64,000 nucleotides of DNA, taken from Panthera uncia (lineage: Eukaryota; Chordata; Mammalia; Carnivora; Felidae). The stretch covers positions 84,320,409 to 84,384,408 of the forward strand of contig NC_064810.1 in assembly GCF_023721935.1 (NCBI RefSeq). The letters run 5' to 3'. A program made the position numbers and the translations under genes. The notes under the pieces are model-generated. The model had not been told where the DNA came from. It was given only the letters and a program-made list of their open reading frames with translations, and searched no databases. This document shows, piece after piece, positions 23,225-35,054 of the stretch (the first letter of the stretch is position 1; the number at the start of each line of letters is the position of its first letter).

Positions 23225-24755
23225 TACTTCTAGTGTTTATTTTATTCCTTTTTAAGAAAAATATAAATATAAGCTCATTATTTCTTTCCATAGATCAATG
23301 GATTATCTTATGTCCTCTTGGTCTATGAGCATCCTGCACTGGGATCCATTAGTTACATATCAATTGTGAGCTGTTATTAAAGAAAAACTAACAAAGCCTT
23401 TATACAAATCTGTTTTTTTTTCAAAAGCAGCAGTCATGAGATAACATGTCAAAACAGTTGAAAAACAGATCCTAAGAGAAGACTACTCTAGTTGACACAC
23501 TGTTATAAATGCAATGGCTCTATGCCATACATAGATCTCATACAATGGCAAAGGTTTGTTATGGTATGAATTATAAAGCTTGTAATCACAGTCACAAATA
23601 CAAAATAAGACTAGTTGTTGCTAACAGGGAAATAGAGGAAAAACAATACTAAATCAATGAGATTTGTTCTACTGGGTAAGGGACAGAACTAGGAATTTAT
23701 CATGGTGTAACCAAACCACATGAAGTATTATCTTAAACACTTTCCACAGCAATAGAGAGCCAATAACATTTTCATTTATTTGTGGTAAAATTTAGCTGGA
23801 TTGAAAATAAGGTAGAAATAGTTACATCGGGGTACTCTGAGCTCTTGGCAAGTGAGTTACACTATATAGCCAAAGTGTATTGCTTCCTAAGGACTAAACA
23901 CTCAATAGTCAACCTTTTTATTATATTTTAATTTTTCTGGTATGAGTTTCAATCATTTATGAACTAAGCAAAAATTTCCAAGACTCTTCTGTAGATTGTT
24001 ATAGAGGGCTCATCTGAAGTGTGTAAGACCATTTGTTACATCATTAAGTAACTCTCTACACAGCCACTCTTTTTGAATTCTTGCTTTGCTTTTTACGGTG
24101 TCTCTCCTCATTTCTTTTCCTTATATATAGTCATTTCTTGTTAATAAACTAAAGTCTGCCTCTCCAGCCCTTCTCTCCCTTCCTAATTTGATTCTTTAAA
24201 TCACTTTTGGCCTTGAAAGAAGTTAGAAATGTTCATTAAAGACTAAACTGGTTTTGATTACTGGCATAAGTTCTCTCCTATGAGCAGACTATAAATTTTA
24301 CTGCCTGAGTATTATAACATACATTTTGGTTACTTAATATTATTTTTTTTGGTTTTGGGATTGGTGAGGAGGCTACAGACCCATGGTTCAGAGTGGGTTA
24401 GCTGTTACTTAAGCACACAGTATTTTCTGCTTTTGACTTGGTGGTAGTGGATTCCTTCCTTTAATACACAAAAGATAATTATGACTCATTTCCTGTTATC
24501 CAACTTCCTGAAAATTTTTTCTCTCAGAACAGGGAATTTGGAAAAACATATAAACATCCTAAGAAATGCCAAGAAGGAATTCTGCACTGAACATTAGTGA
24601 CACCCTATTTAATTTTTGTTATTGTCTTAATCTAAGACCAAATTACAAAGTATTAATTGACCATGAATTGTTTCTTATTGACTTAGGAAAATTCAGAGTC
24701 ATTGCCGCAATTTTTGGCTGAAATAAAGAAGTAAATTGAAATAGTAACTAAAATT

Positions 24756-24789
24756 AAAATAAAATAAAATAAAATAAAATAAAATAAAA
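24756..24789 (+). repeat. (AAAAT)n microsatellite
   Basis: About six perfect AAAAT units with no SINE body attached. Confidence 0.95.
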
Positions 24790-25024
24790 CTGTATTATTT
24801 GCCCTGCAATAACTTTCATATTATTTGACTACTTACCAAACTACCTAGGGTTGACAGTGTTCACTTGATATTTGAAGTGCATTTCATAATATTTTTTTTT
24901 GCAATTTTGTAATTATTTAAGACCTATTCCTTGAGAAGTTACAGAAATTTAGTAATCAGAATAAAGTCCAATACTACTGCTACTTTCTGTCTGCTTTGTA
25001 TTTACAATCTTCAAAGCATTCTGT

Positions 25025-25185
25025 CTATAACTTACTTTTTTTAGTTTTTGGAGCAGTGCCAAGAGGCAAATGGGGCAGGTATTAGAACTATTTTACAGAT
25101 GAGAGACTGAGCCACTTTAAAATTGCAGCTAAGGGACTGACCAAGGTCACAGAGCTGGCTTGTAATTGGTAGGACTAGGATGTCA
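25025..25185 (-). repeat. MIR SINE, antisense
   Basis: ACTATTTTACAGATGAGAGACTGAGCC, then GACTGACCAAGGTCACAGAGCTGGCTTGTAATTGG, the reverse complement of the MIR core. Confidence 0.7.
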
Positions 25186-25283
25186 ATGCTGAGTCAATGC
25201 CTTTTGCCCTTTAGCATGCTGCCAGAGGGGGCAGTTCATAGAACTGTTACGAAGGTGAATGCTTGATAAAGACCTACTGATTA

Positions 25284-25420
25284 GGGGCACCTGGCTGGCT
25301 TTGTCAGTAGAATGTGTGACTCTTGATCTCAGGGTTGTGGTTTCAAGCCCCAGGTTGGATGCACACATTACTTAAACATAAAATCCTAAACAAAACAAAA
25401 CAAAACAAAAACAAAACCCC
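25284..25420 (+). mobile_element. Short tRNA-Lys-related SINE variant with (CAAAA)n tail
   Basis: GGGGCACCTGGCTGGCTTTGTCAGTAG and GACTCTTGATCTCAGGGTTG form a tRNA-related head. It then goes directly to a CACACATTACTTAAACATAAAA end with no CT-rich block. The tail is (CAAAA)n-like at 25,390-25,420. This is the short, older carnivore form. Confidence 0.8.
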
Positions 25421-25751
25421 ACCAAGAACCTACAGATTAATTGATTGGTGAAGAAGCAAGTCCTCTCTAACCGAAGTGACAAGAAGCTGGCAAGGATCTC
25501 AGAACAGACCTGGAGACGACCTAGCATGTGCCTGTGCATTTTCATTCTCAGTCACTGCTAGACCCTGTTCGACTGTGGATGAAATGGCCCAGGAGTCCTT
25601 CTTCCCTGACAGTGGCTGTTATATGTGAAGCAACTCTCCATTTAACTAGGATTAAGGAGGGACCATAGAAGAGTGACAAAGGGAGTCATCTCCTTACTAA
25701 AGAGGCTGAGAAAATGTTCAGATTCACAGTTGTTAGAAACAGCAGATCTTT

Positions 25752-25969
25752 TTTTTTTTTTTTTTTAACGTTTATTTATTTTTGAGACAGAGAGAGACAG
25801 AGCATGAACGGGGGAGGGGCAGAGAGAGGGGGAGATACAGAATCGGAAGCAGGCTCCAGGCTCTGAGCCATCAGCCCAGAGCCTGACGCGGGGCTCGAAC
25901 TCACGGACCGCGAGATAGTGACCTGAGCTGAAGTCGGACGCTTAACCGACTGCACCACCCAGGCGCCCC
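25752..25969 (-). mobile_element. SINEC, antisense, young, 17-bp TSD
   Basis: Long poly(T), then AACGTTTATTTATTTTTGAGACAG, through GCGGGGCTCGAACTC to the head CACCACCCAGGCGCCCC; most CpGs are kept. The exact 17-bp duplication AGAAACAGCAGATCTTT is at 25,735-25,751 and 25,970-25,986. Confidence 0.97.
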
Positions 25970-25986
25970 AGAAACAGCAGATCTTT

Positions 25987-28764
25987 GACACCATACCCAT
26001 GTGGAAAAAGACAACTGGTAGAAATTCCAGTCCTTCAAAGTTCAAAGTTCCAGGACTTCAGAGTTCTGTTGTTTCTTTGAATCTTCAAAAAGGACTTTAG
26101 GATGATGTACCACGTATCAATACATATAATATTTTATAATAATCAGTCCTTTGTCCTCAGAAGTTAATTTTCTTTTTTATTTAGCATAGGACATATCCTA
26201 GGAACTTACTAAAGGGCATGCTACAATATTAAGAATTCTATAATTAATGTTGGCCAGGATTTGAATTTAAATCCTTTACTTTTCAGGGTCTAATTAAACT
26301 GAGACATTATTGTGAGTAGAATGAGACATTTTCATGACCAACCATATATTAATGGTTTAACGTGTAAGGATTTTATGTTAAAAGTTTAAAACATATTTGG
26401 AATAATGCATTTTCCTTTGAAGTTGAGTAAAGTGAAAAGTTATCTTGCCTTAACATAAAAGGAAATCACCTTTGATATAAGAAGCCTTAGTAGGGCAAAT
26501 ATTATTTTATTTCTTTACAATACTCAGTAGCTCTAAAATACACCATAAGATTGTAAATGTAATTATAGACACAACAGGAAGATAACCGCTATAGTTTAGT
26601 AGGTTTTGGTTCAAATTACTAATTCATCTTAGATCACATTTTTAGCTGTTCAGTTGAACTCTTTGGGGAATGTTAATATTTGCAGGTAGCTTAACTGCAA
26701 AACTGTTGATATTATACAATTGTGCATTCAAGTGCTTAACTTCAGGTTATACTTGGGCTATAAAATGTAGTTTAATATATGTTCTAGAAAGTAAGCAATT
26801 AGAAAATAATCATCTGTTGATGTTTATCGTGTACTCTACAAAAGAAATAGTGTTCATTTTCTGGCAATTATTTTTCCCCCCAGAACTATAAATTGTATGC
26901 ATTAACAGCATTAACATCTTAGATGTCTACAGCAATTTTTTCTCAAATAATTCCAGTGCTTTTTACATCTATTATTTCATTGAATCTTAACATCACTGTG
27001 TTTCATTACATTTCAAACTTACTAATCAATGTTAATTGAAAATAGTATTATAAAACTTAAACCTGAAAGAGAAATGCATAATCTGAAGTTTATAAACTAT
27101 AAATATTACAAAAAGAACAAACCTCCAAAAATGCTCTGTTCCATAAAAGAATATTCTTCAGATTTCTCAAAGACCAACATATTGGTTAGGTTATTTAAAA
27201 CTCAACTAATATTGAATAAAATCACCAGATATAAATAAAACAGCCAAAGATGCTACAAAATAAGCCTTCAATTTTTGTGTAAAATAAAAGTGTGTTTTCA
27301 TGCTCATACAAGCTTATAATCTTCTTCTGCCCTACTTCTCTGATCTTAGGAAGAAAGGATCAAGTTCTTTTGGTTTTTTTCAGTTTTGTCAAAATAGAAA
27401 TCATAGATCTTAGGAGAAGGGGACAGGGAAGCGCAAAAAAGGTCAAAGCTGAGGGCCCAGGGGACTGAAAAGAAAGCTGAATACATTTTCCCCGAATCCG
27501 ACTGCTTTCTGGAGTTGGCTTATCAAAGTCTCGTGTTGTAGTAGTAGTATAACTGTCATTCAGATCTATATTCTTCCTGCAAATAGAAAAGTAGCCTATT
27601 AATTTTAGGAAGACTGTAATTTTCACAAAGCCCTTAGATTAAGGCCCAGCTCACTGAAAGGAATGGATGAACACTGAGAGATGTTTAATTTAAGATTGAA
27701 CTTGGATGATTTACCTTTGTCACCACCAGCAAATCCCAAAGTTGGATCTCTTGAAATTTACTATGTTTGGTTTCAGTAGCACAGGGGTTAAGTTTTCTTC
27801 GAACTTGCCCTAGGCTCTTCTTACTAGCTGGGAAAGCAGTTCTCCCAATTCCCAAGTAAGTTTATTCAAGACAGCATAAGGCAGAGCTCAAATTCTTCTG
27901 TTGAGAACTTATCACTACTCAAACCATAAGGAAATCTAAAGAAGGCTGCCCAAATGCTTCTCTGCTCCTTTCCTGCACCAAGAAAGAGATAAAAACGGAA
28001 GATTTATAGAGCAAACTACAATATGTGGAACACACACACACACACACACACACACATTTTTAAAAACCCTACCACTTTGTCTTATTTGCATGAGCACAAA
28101 TCGCTTTCAACTTAATGCCAGAGAAAAAGGCAACATTCCCTGTGATGACTTACTGAAAAGCTCACTGTATTTGTTTGATAATGGATTTTAGTTCATTGTC
28201 ATGTACTTCACTCTTCATCAGCAGGAGCACTTCAGGGTAAAGAAACAGGCTTTTACCACACTGGAACAAAAGCTATATAAGAAAAAAAAATCCTGAGCAG
28301 ATGGAATATTATTTGCATTTGCACAAATAGTGCTTTTTAGCACAATTCATATTTCTCCATTGTGAGCTAAAGTAAGCCAGATGTGTCTACAGCATGCTGC
28401 AGGCGCAGAATCGGCTTTTTGTTTGTCAGACTCAGAGGTCTCAACCTTATGATATCTTTGTACTTGTATATCCATTAGTTTTATTTCATTTACTTATCAG
28501 GAGGGAAAAGAAGAAAGTGGCACTATGTATCTAAGACCATTGCAGAGATGGCCAAATTAACTATTTTTTATTTTCATGAATGAGGATCAAATAGGTTTTA
28601 GTTATCTGAATGTCCATCTAAAGGTCTAGATGATGATGTGAAATTAAAAAGCAGAATATAAGTGCAATAAAATTCAGTTCTCTATTATTGCATTAAATAA
28701 TCTTTGACATATTTTTTGTTAAGTATCTCTCATGAAAAGTAGATCAACAAATTATTTGACATGA
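25987..28764. other. Intergenic, repeat-poor 2.8 kb
   Basis: AT-rich unique sequence. Only the (CA)13 tract at 28.03 kb stands out. Two ATTTGCAT octamers are at 28,084 and 28,311. Small frames at 26,670-27,238 are AT-rich chance frames. Confidence 0.5.
28030..28056 (+). repeat. (CA)13 microsatellite
   Basis: A perfect dinucleotide tract, isolated in otherwise unique sequence. Confidence 0.95.
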
Positions 28765-28955
28765 TAGAATTAAAATAGAATTTTAGGTCTGAAAGGGATC
28801 TTTGACACTATCTTGTCCAACTTCCTCATTTTACAAGTCAGGAAACTGAGGCTCTGGAACTGAAGTGACTTATATGGAGTGGTACAAACAGGATTGGAGC
28901 CTGGGCTCCTGACCTTGAATCCAGTCATCTGTCTCTATATCAGCATTTAATAAAA
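28765..28955 (-). repeat. MIR-like repeat, antisense
   Basis: CTTCCTCATTTTACAAGTCAGGAAACTGAGGCTCTGGAACTGAAGTGACTT and GGATTGGAGCCTGGGCTCCTGACC fit a reverse-complemented MIR-type core; a related family is possible. Confidence 0.6.
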
Positions 28956-29319
28956 GATTTTACTTGGGCACCAAGCTCAAAGAGGTTTGATATTTAGGCT
29001 TCGGAAAAGTTAAACTAACAAATTTTTCTCAGCTGTTAGTGTGTGCCCTCTGTGTTGGACCTTTCTAAGAGCAGGAAATATCAAAAGCAGCCTTTCCCAA
29101 AATTATTTGGGACCTCCTTTTTCCATAGTACACACCAAGGGTCACTTGTGTAGAATGTCCTTTTGGGGATTGCAGCAGTGGAGCACTACATCTCCTCTAT
29201 GGTGAAAAGACAATGAACCAGTTGAAAGAAATCACAGGAAAAAAAAATGGATGACTTCAAGTTCTGGGAAATATAAAATGAAGATATTCAGTTTAAGTAA
29301 AAACAATGAGTGATACATA

Positions 29320-29417
29320 TATATTTTTAAATAGACTTATGTCCAATGTGGGGCTTGAACTTATAAGATCAAGAGTTGCATGCTGTACTGACTGAGCCAT
29401 CCATCCAGGTACTCCCA
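29320..29417 (-). mobile_element. Short tRNA-Lys-related SINE variant, antisense
   Basis: TTTTTAAATAGACTTATGTCC, then the head region GGGGCTTGAACTTATAAGATCAAGAGTTGCATG and GACTGAGCCATCCATCCAGGTACTCC. No CT-rich block: the same short form as at 25.3 kb, in reverse. Confidence 0.75.
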
Positions 29418-29630
29418 AAACAATGAGTGACATTTTTAAAGATACTAGACACTGTTTTTTTTTATCAGTTAACATTAATTTATTTCATTTCTTAAACCTC
29501 TGCTTTCCACGTTTTCACTGTACCTTATATATAATAGTATGCTCATTCATCCATGCTGATAGAATAGTGGCTGCTTTCCACCTGTGCTAACTCAGGGTCT
29601 AGGGGGTAACCTGAAAGGCATTTTGAAAAG

Positions 29631-29819
29631 ATTATTTTTTATTAGAGAGAGAGAGAGAGTGTGTGTGTGAGGGGCAGAGGGAGGGAGACAGAGAATCTTA
29701 AGCAGGCTTCATGCCCAGCATGGAGCGTGATGTAGGGCTCGATCTCATGACCCTGAGATCATGACCTGAGCTGAAATCAACAGTTGGATGCTCAACTGAC
29801 TGAGCCACTCAGGCACCCC
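29631..29819 (-). mobile_element. SINEC, antisense
   Basis: Tail reduced to ATTATTTTTTATTAGAGAG, then a (GA)(GT) tract, the body GCAGGCTTCATGCCCAGC and the head GAGCCACTCAGGCACCCC. No clear target-site duplication. Confidence 0.92.
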
Positions 29820-29849
29820 AAGAGAGCCATTTTTATTTGGCTTTGAGAT

Positions 29850-30810
29850 GCTTTCATTCATTTGACCATTTACTCATTCATGTTATGATGGAGCTCCTGC
29901 TATGTATCAGGCACCATGCTAGACATTGAGACAATAGAAGTAAATAAGATAGAGCAGTTCTTCTCAAGGAGCTTATGGTCAGTTTAGTTAGGGAGAACAA
30001 AAAAAAGAAAAACAAGCAAACAAAATCCAAACAAGTAAACAAATATATCAAGAAAAAAATCAGTAGTTATGATAAAATACATTATACTATAATCTATGTC
30101 AAATCTCCTAGCATACTCTCTGATATCATCATGTACAATAAGTGCATGTAATAGGATGCCATGGAAGCATATTAAATAGCATATTATACAGACCAAGAGG
30201 TTGAGCAAAGCCTTTTTCAGAAGGGCTATCTCAGCTGAGACTTGGAGAAAAACCAGATGTCAGCTATTGTTAGGCATGATGGGAAAGGGAGAAAGAAAAG
30301 GCATTCTGGGCCATTCTACAGACTAGAATGTGCAAAGACCAAGAGGTGAGTGAGAACTTGGTATGTTCTATGGGTTCTGGTGCTAGTGTTTCCATATGCT
30401 GGGGCAGAGATTATGACAAAAAGGTTAGAAGATATAAGGCAGGAGAAGTGAGTAGACACCAAAAGATGAAGCTCTCAGGAACTGTGTTAAGGAGTTGAAA
30501 CTTTATCCACTGAACAGTGAGTATCAGAGGCCTCTGAGGGATTTTACCTGGTCAGATCTGCACTTCAGGATGATCACTCCGCTTGCTGTGTGGACTGAAG
30601 GGGAGGTGGCAAGGCTGATACACAGACAAGTTAAAGCTGTGAAATCATTCCTGAGGAAGATGCTGGTGAACTGAACATAGTGGTGGTGATGGTAATAAGT
30701 GGACAGTGTGAAAAACATCAAGGAGGCAGTTCTTAGTGATGAATGACTAGTGTGGACTGAGAAGGGAGAAGACTCCAGATGACTCACAGATTTGGAGCAT
30801 TTGTAGGTTG
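29850..30810 (-). mobile_element. L2 LINE, antisense, about 960 bp
   Basis: It opens with the reverse complement of the L2 3' end (TATGTATCAGGCACCATGCTAGACATTG, then CAAGGAGCTTATGGTCAG). It runs into the antisense coding part, with TGCAAAGACCAAGAGG, GGATGATCACTCCGCTTGCTGTGTGGA and the segment near 30,510-30,570 (CAGAGGCCTCTGAGGGATTTTACC). This is one of the longest L2 copies in the window; all frames are broken. Confidence 0.75.
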
Positions 30811-31189
30811 CTTTACTTAGTCATATTTGGTTTAGGTTTTTTCTCTATAACCATCTGACGGCAAAGGAGAAAAAGTGCCTTTACTGAGATTTGAAATGAT
30901 ATAGAGTCATAGAGACGCAGATAAATATTTAATTTGTTTTCCCTAAAAGCTGAAGTTAAAGGAAAAATTTTTAATCTGTTGTAAAAATATAAACATTTGT
31001 ATCTTACTAACTTTTTAACTATAAAGGAAGCACTTTAATTTAGGAAATGTGCATTATCTATATGAGTAGAAGAAGATAATGTGTCATTTCTCACTCAGAA
31101 ATATTTACTATTTTAACATACAGATATTTCTTACTGTCTGGATGCTTATTATCTGAATTCAGGAACTGAATTTTGATAGCATGGAATAT
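30811..31189. other. Intergenic, nothing recognised
   Basis: AT-rich spacer between the long antisense L2 and an old antisense L1. Confidence 0.5.
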
Positions 31190-31605
31190 TTGTATTTCTT
31201 TCTAATCTTTTTATGTATGCATTTTACAAAATTGGCTTCATATTGTATGTGTAATTGTGTCCTGATTTTTTTTTTTGTTTCACATTACATTGCATACACT
31301 TGCCCTATGTTATCATATAATCTTGAAAAATGGAATTATACTGATGATACAATAATCCACTGCACTGTAATTTATAGAATCATTTCTCTATTGAAGAGCA
31401 TTAAGGCTATTTTTTTTTTTACCATAAGACTATGGCAATGGACATTTTAAAATACAATATTAGCCTTTGATTGTTTCCTTTACGATGAATTTCCAGAGGT
31501 GGAATTACTAAATCAGAAGTTATTCACATCTTGAAATGTCTTTAATAGATAATGCCAAACTGACCTTATACTTTATATCAATATTTTGAGTGTTCCCTGT
31601 GTTCC
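31190..31605 (-). mobile_element. Ancient L1 (L1ME-type) fragment, antisense
   Basis: The + strand shows the typical antisense end of old L1 ORF2: CATGAATTTCCAGAGGTGGAATTACT-like text (about 31,484-31,510), an ATAATGCCAAACTGACC segment, and upstream TTATCATATAATCTTGAAAAATGG. It is heavily diverged and encodes no protein. Confidence 0.5.
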
Positions 31606-32089
31606 TGGAAGACTATTTGAGTATTTCCAGAAAGCCGAAGTATTTTTAAATCAGGAATACATAACAGATATTTGAATTAAAGGAAAATGTGACCATTTGC
31701 TTTGTTATTCATTTGAGAAGGGAAAGTAGATATACCTTCCATAATAACAAGTGCACAGTGCCTCTCACACCAAGTGAACACACAGCATTTATCATGGCCC
31801 ACAAAGGTGGGGATGGGGAAAAGAGATCTGATCTGATATGAAATGAACTTATTTAGTTATATAGTCAGTGGAGAATAAATTGGGCAATGCATGATCAAAC
31901 GTTGGACTTATGTACTTTCATCAAGAAAAAAAGAAAGTTCTTTGTCTTCCTTTCCACTTCCCAAGATATTTCATACAGACCCACTTCTTAACTGAATTCC
32001 TTTTCCAAAATGTTGTATAGACATTTATCTCTTCTCTGCTCTTCCTTCAATAGCACTCTTCCAGTGCTAAATTATAACTTTCAGAGTGT
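31606..32089. other. Intergenic, upstream of the CKS2 retrocopy
   Basis: Unique sequence; no promoter-like features for the pseudogene. Confidence 0.5.
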
Positions 32090-32566
32090 TTGAAAATTCA
32101 ATGAGCACTACAAGTACCGGCATGTCATGTTACCCAGAGAACTTTCCAGACAAGTACCGTCTGATGTCTGGAGAGGAGTGGAGACTTGGTGTCCAATGGA
32201 GTCTATGCTGGGTTCATTACAGGACTCGTGAGCCAGAACCACATAGTCTTCTCTTTAGACAACCTCTTCCAAAACAGCAACAAAAATGAAGTATATCTGG
32301 GTATCTTTTTCAAATTTAATGTATGTGTGTTTATAAGACAGTATTCAGTGAATACTTGAAAAATGTATATATCATTCATTCATACCTGTGCGTGAGCAGT
32401 ATTCTTCATAGCCAACGGAGCTCAGTTCAGCGCAACTGCAAGTAGGTTACTGTAAGGTGTTTAAAATAAAATTTCTTCTAGTCAGTTATTCTTTTAATAT
32501 AAGTGCCTATTTAAATTTGCCTGTTAACTTTTGTTGAATAGAATTCGTTTGTCGCATTAAAAAAAA
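32090..32566 (+). pseudogene. CKS2P: CKS2 processed pseudogene (retrocopy)
   Basis: Two reading frames together recall CKS2, the 79-residue cyclin-dependent kinase regulatory subunit 2. The first (from 32,097) reads FNEHYKYRHVMLPRELSRQV. The second (to the TGA ending at 32,289) carries EEW, LGVQ, SL.WVHY, EPEPH, LLFR and a C-terminus LPKQQQK. That C-terminus resembles CKS2 (LPKDQQK) and not CKS1B (LPKKPKK). A net 8-nt deletion near 32,155-32,160 shifts the frame, one codon is missing after the EEW segment, and the first dozen codons are absent or unrecognisable. The match to the CKS2 transcript continues through about 280 bp of 3' UTR and ends in an 8-A tract at 32,559-32,566. There are no introns, so this is an L1-mediated retrocopy. 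It cannot encode an intact CKS domain. No clear target-site duplication was found. Confidence 0.88.
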
Positions 32567-32617
32567 TACAAGTCTCATACAAATGACTATCCTACAAATG
32601 TAAACACATGGCAAAAA

Positions 32618-32670
32618 GTTTTTAAATGTTTATTTATTTTAGAGAAAGAAACAGAGCATGAGTGGTGGAG

Positions 32671-32707
<37 letters not shown>

Positions 32708-32828
32708 CCAAAGCAGGTTCCAGGCTCTGAGCTGTCAGCACAGAGCCTGATGCTGGGCTTGAACTCACGAACTGTGAAATCATGACCTTAGCCAAAGTTA
32801 AGCAACCAACTGAACCACCCAGGTGCCC
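32618..32828 (-). mobile_element. SINEC, antisense, 9-bp TSD
   Basis: Tail AAATGTTTATTTATTTTAGAG, (GA)n at 32,678-32,706, and the head ACCACCCAGGTGCCC. The TGGCAAAAA duplication is at 32,609-32,617 and 32,829-32,837. It lies 45 bp beyond the CKS2 retrocopy. Confidence 0.94.
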
Positions 32829-33100
32829 TGGCAAAAATTTTTCGACTTATTAGTCATTGAAGGACTGTCATTGAAACAATTATGATCATATTGAGGGAGA
32901 CTTTGAAAAGCAGAGATATGTGCAAGTAGTTAGGAATGGGGAAATGAACATACTAGTAGATGGAAAACTGGTTAATATTCTTTAGGGCGATAAAATGAGG
33001 TTTGAGGTTATCTTTTCTATAGGGCAAAAGTCAATTATACCTCTACTGGACAAAATTTATTTGTATTGCCATTACCAAGAATAATTGCATTACTATTTAG

Positions 33101-33125
33101 GTTTGTTTGTTTGTTTGTTTGTTTT
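33101..33125 (+). repeat. (GTTT)6 microsatellite
   Basis: Six units of GTTT in unique sequence. Confidence 0.95.
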
Positions 33126-33339
33126 ACCAGTAAACTTCCACCTCTACAGAGTTGTAAAATAGTTCATAGAAAGTTAATTGGAGGTACTATACATTGCTAC
33201 AAAAGCAGATAAATCCTGGAGGGTCCTCGGAGGACATTTAATAATTGTTTATGCCCATTTCCAAGTTTTGGATATTTTTCCTGACACAATCATGTCCTCC
33301 CTTTTGGTTATATATATTTGAAATTTTTTCCTATTGTTA

Positions 33340-33690
33340 AAAAACTGTCCTATTTGTCTCACTTTCAAGTTACCTCCATGTTTCTTTATTTCCCTTTATC
33401 AGTCAACTTCTTGCAAAGTTGTCTAGACTTTCTGCCTTTATAACCCCCCCATCTCATTTACACAACAATCACTATAATCTCCTTTGAAACTCAATCTTTC
33501 ACTAGAATTGGAATTACAATGATCATCCAAGTCTTATCTGCCCAGTCTCATGCCATAGTTGCAGACCTTGTTCTGCTGGATCTTTCTAGAGCATTTGGCA
33601 CTGTTTAGCACTCCATATTTTCTGAAATGCTCTTCTCCCTCCGTTCCATGTCCCTGTTTTCTCCTGATTACCCTCTTACTTCTTGACTTC
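33340..33690 (+). mobile_element. L2 LINE ORF fragment, sense
   Basis: The stretch GTTGCAGACCTTGTTCTGCTGGATCTTTCTAGAGCATTTGGCACTGTT encodes a degraded form of the L2 reverse-transcriptase segment usually read as LLDLSAAFDTVDH. Upstream and downstream text (CTGTCCTATTTGTCTCACTTTC, then CCTGTTTTCTCCTGATTACCCTCTTACTTC) is also in L2 order. Confidence 0.65.
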
Positions 33691-33810
33691 TTATCTACTC
33701 ACGCATGAATTCGGCACACATTTCCTGAGAGGCTGGCTGGTGCCAGTTACTTTGTCAGAAAACAGAGACACAAAGATGAGTAAGACACAGAAGTATGGTA
33801 AGTAGAAATA
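33691..33810 (-). mobile_element. L2 3' end, antisense
   Basis: GGCTGGCTGGTGCCAGTTACTTTGTCAGAAAACAGAGACACAAAGATGAGTAAGACAC is a diverged reverse complement of the L2 terminus. It directly follows a sense L2 fragment, giving an inverted pair, and is followed by an antisense MIR. Confidence 0.5.
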
Positions 33811-33814
33811 AATT

Positions 33815-34095
33815 TATAAACAAATAATATCTACTGTTAGTCTAGTGTATTCTGTATGCTAGTCACTGTACCAAAAGCTTTATACATATCCTTTTTCCTC
33901 AAAATAACCTAGCTAGGGAAGTATTTTTGTCCCCGCCCCTGTTTTTTTTTTTGTTTTACATAGGAGAAACTCATGACTCAAAAGAGGTTAGATAATTTGC
34001 CAAAGGCCACACAACTAGTGGATCACAGAGTGGAAATTCAACCCAGGTCTTTCTAAATCTGTAGTCTGTGTTCTTGTCCTCAGTGCTACAGAATA
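33815..34095 (-). repeat. MIR SINE, antisense
   Basis: ATGCTAGTCACTGTACCAAAAGC and CATGACTCAAAAGAGGTTAGATAATTTGCCAAAGGCCACACAACTAG, with a poly(T) block at 33,942-33,952 inserted between. Confidence 0.75.
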
Positions 34096-34687
34096 AAAGT
34101 ATTGTAAGAATTACAATAAGAATATTATTGTGCAAAGTCCCAGGGGCTTGGCACAAAGGTTGAACCATTCAGTTCTATTAGAGGATGAAGAATGAAAGAT
34201 CCAACAAAACCTTGAAGTAATGTTATGATTGTGTCATGTCATTACAGATGAATATACATTCATGAGGTAGACAAAGGGAAAAGAGCACTCTAGAGGGAGG
34301 GAGCATGAATAAAGACCTACTCTTTAAATGCTGATGTTTTCACATCTAGTGGGTTCACCTTTTGCTATCTTTTATTTCTCACTTTATGGGCCATCTGTGA
34401 ACAATCTCATCCACTCCAGAGGCTATAAACACTGGAATAGATATATTAGTCTCAAGCCTATATATCTAATGTGATCTTCTTAAGGATCACCAGAACTATA
34501 TTGGTAACTCACTGGATGGCTCTATTTGCATATTTAACAAGCACTTTAAATGGAACATGATTTTTTCCTTTCCAGCCAGGGTTTCCTCCTATATATACTT
34601 AGATTAACCTGATTTCATAATCTTCTAAGATTTCTTATGTTTCCTCAATATTTAAGACTCTTTGAAAACAAGATCACTGAGAACCAT
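34096..34687. other. Intergenic, nothing recognised
   Basis: Unique sequence between an antisense MIR and a SINEC copy. Confidence 0.5.
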
Positions 34688-34705
34688 TATTTCCCTCTCT
34701 TTTTT

Positions 34706-34733
34706 GTTTTATTTTTTTAAATGTTCATCTATT

Positions 34734-34767
<34 letters not shown>

Positions 34768-34916
34768 AGTGCAAGTGGGGGAGGGGCAGAGAGAGAGGGA
34801 GACACAGAATCTGAAGCAAGCTCCCCGCTCCGATGCGGGGCTCAAACTCATGAACTGTGAGATCATGACTGGAGCTGAAGTTGGACACTTAACCAGCTGA
34901 GCCACCCAGGTGCCCC
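34706..34916 (-). mobile_element. SINEC, antisense, small body deletion
   Basis: Tail AAATGTTCATCTATTTTTGAGAG, (GA)n, and the head GAGCCACCCAGGTGCCCC. The segment with the usual TGTCAGCACAGAGCC is missing. The 9-bp duplication TATTTCCCT is at 34,688-34,696 and 34,917-34,925. Confidence 0.93.
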
Positions 34917-35054
34917 TATTTCCCTTTCTTAAATATCTCTTGATTCTGTTTTATCCTCCTACTCTGGCTGCTATAGTCTTAGTTCAGGCATTTATTATTT
35001 CATTGAGAATATAGCTTTCTAATGGAAAAGAAGCAATGTGGCATAGATATAGTA

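Larger units (their letters stand above)
22991..25024. other. Intergenic, 2 kb
   Basis: Apart from the 38-bp duplication at 23.15 kb and the (AAAAT)n tract at 24.76 kb, no repeats or coding signs were recognised. Confidence 0.5.

Noticed and set aside
25220..25238. CTCF-like site (GCCAGAGGGGGCAG)
   Set aside because: The core AGGGGGCAG fits but the 5' half is out of register with the usual CCASYAG, so the match is weak.
28084..28318. Two ATTTGCAT octamers as an OCT-factor enhancer
   Set aside because: The same octamer appears at several other places (about 2,001, 34,529 and 37,460), so the pair is consistent with chance in AT-rich DNA.
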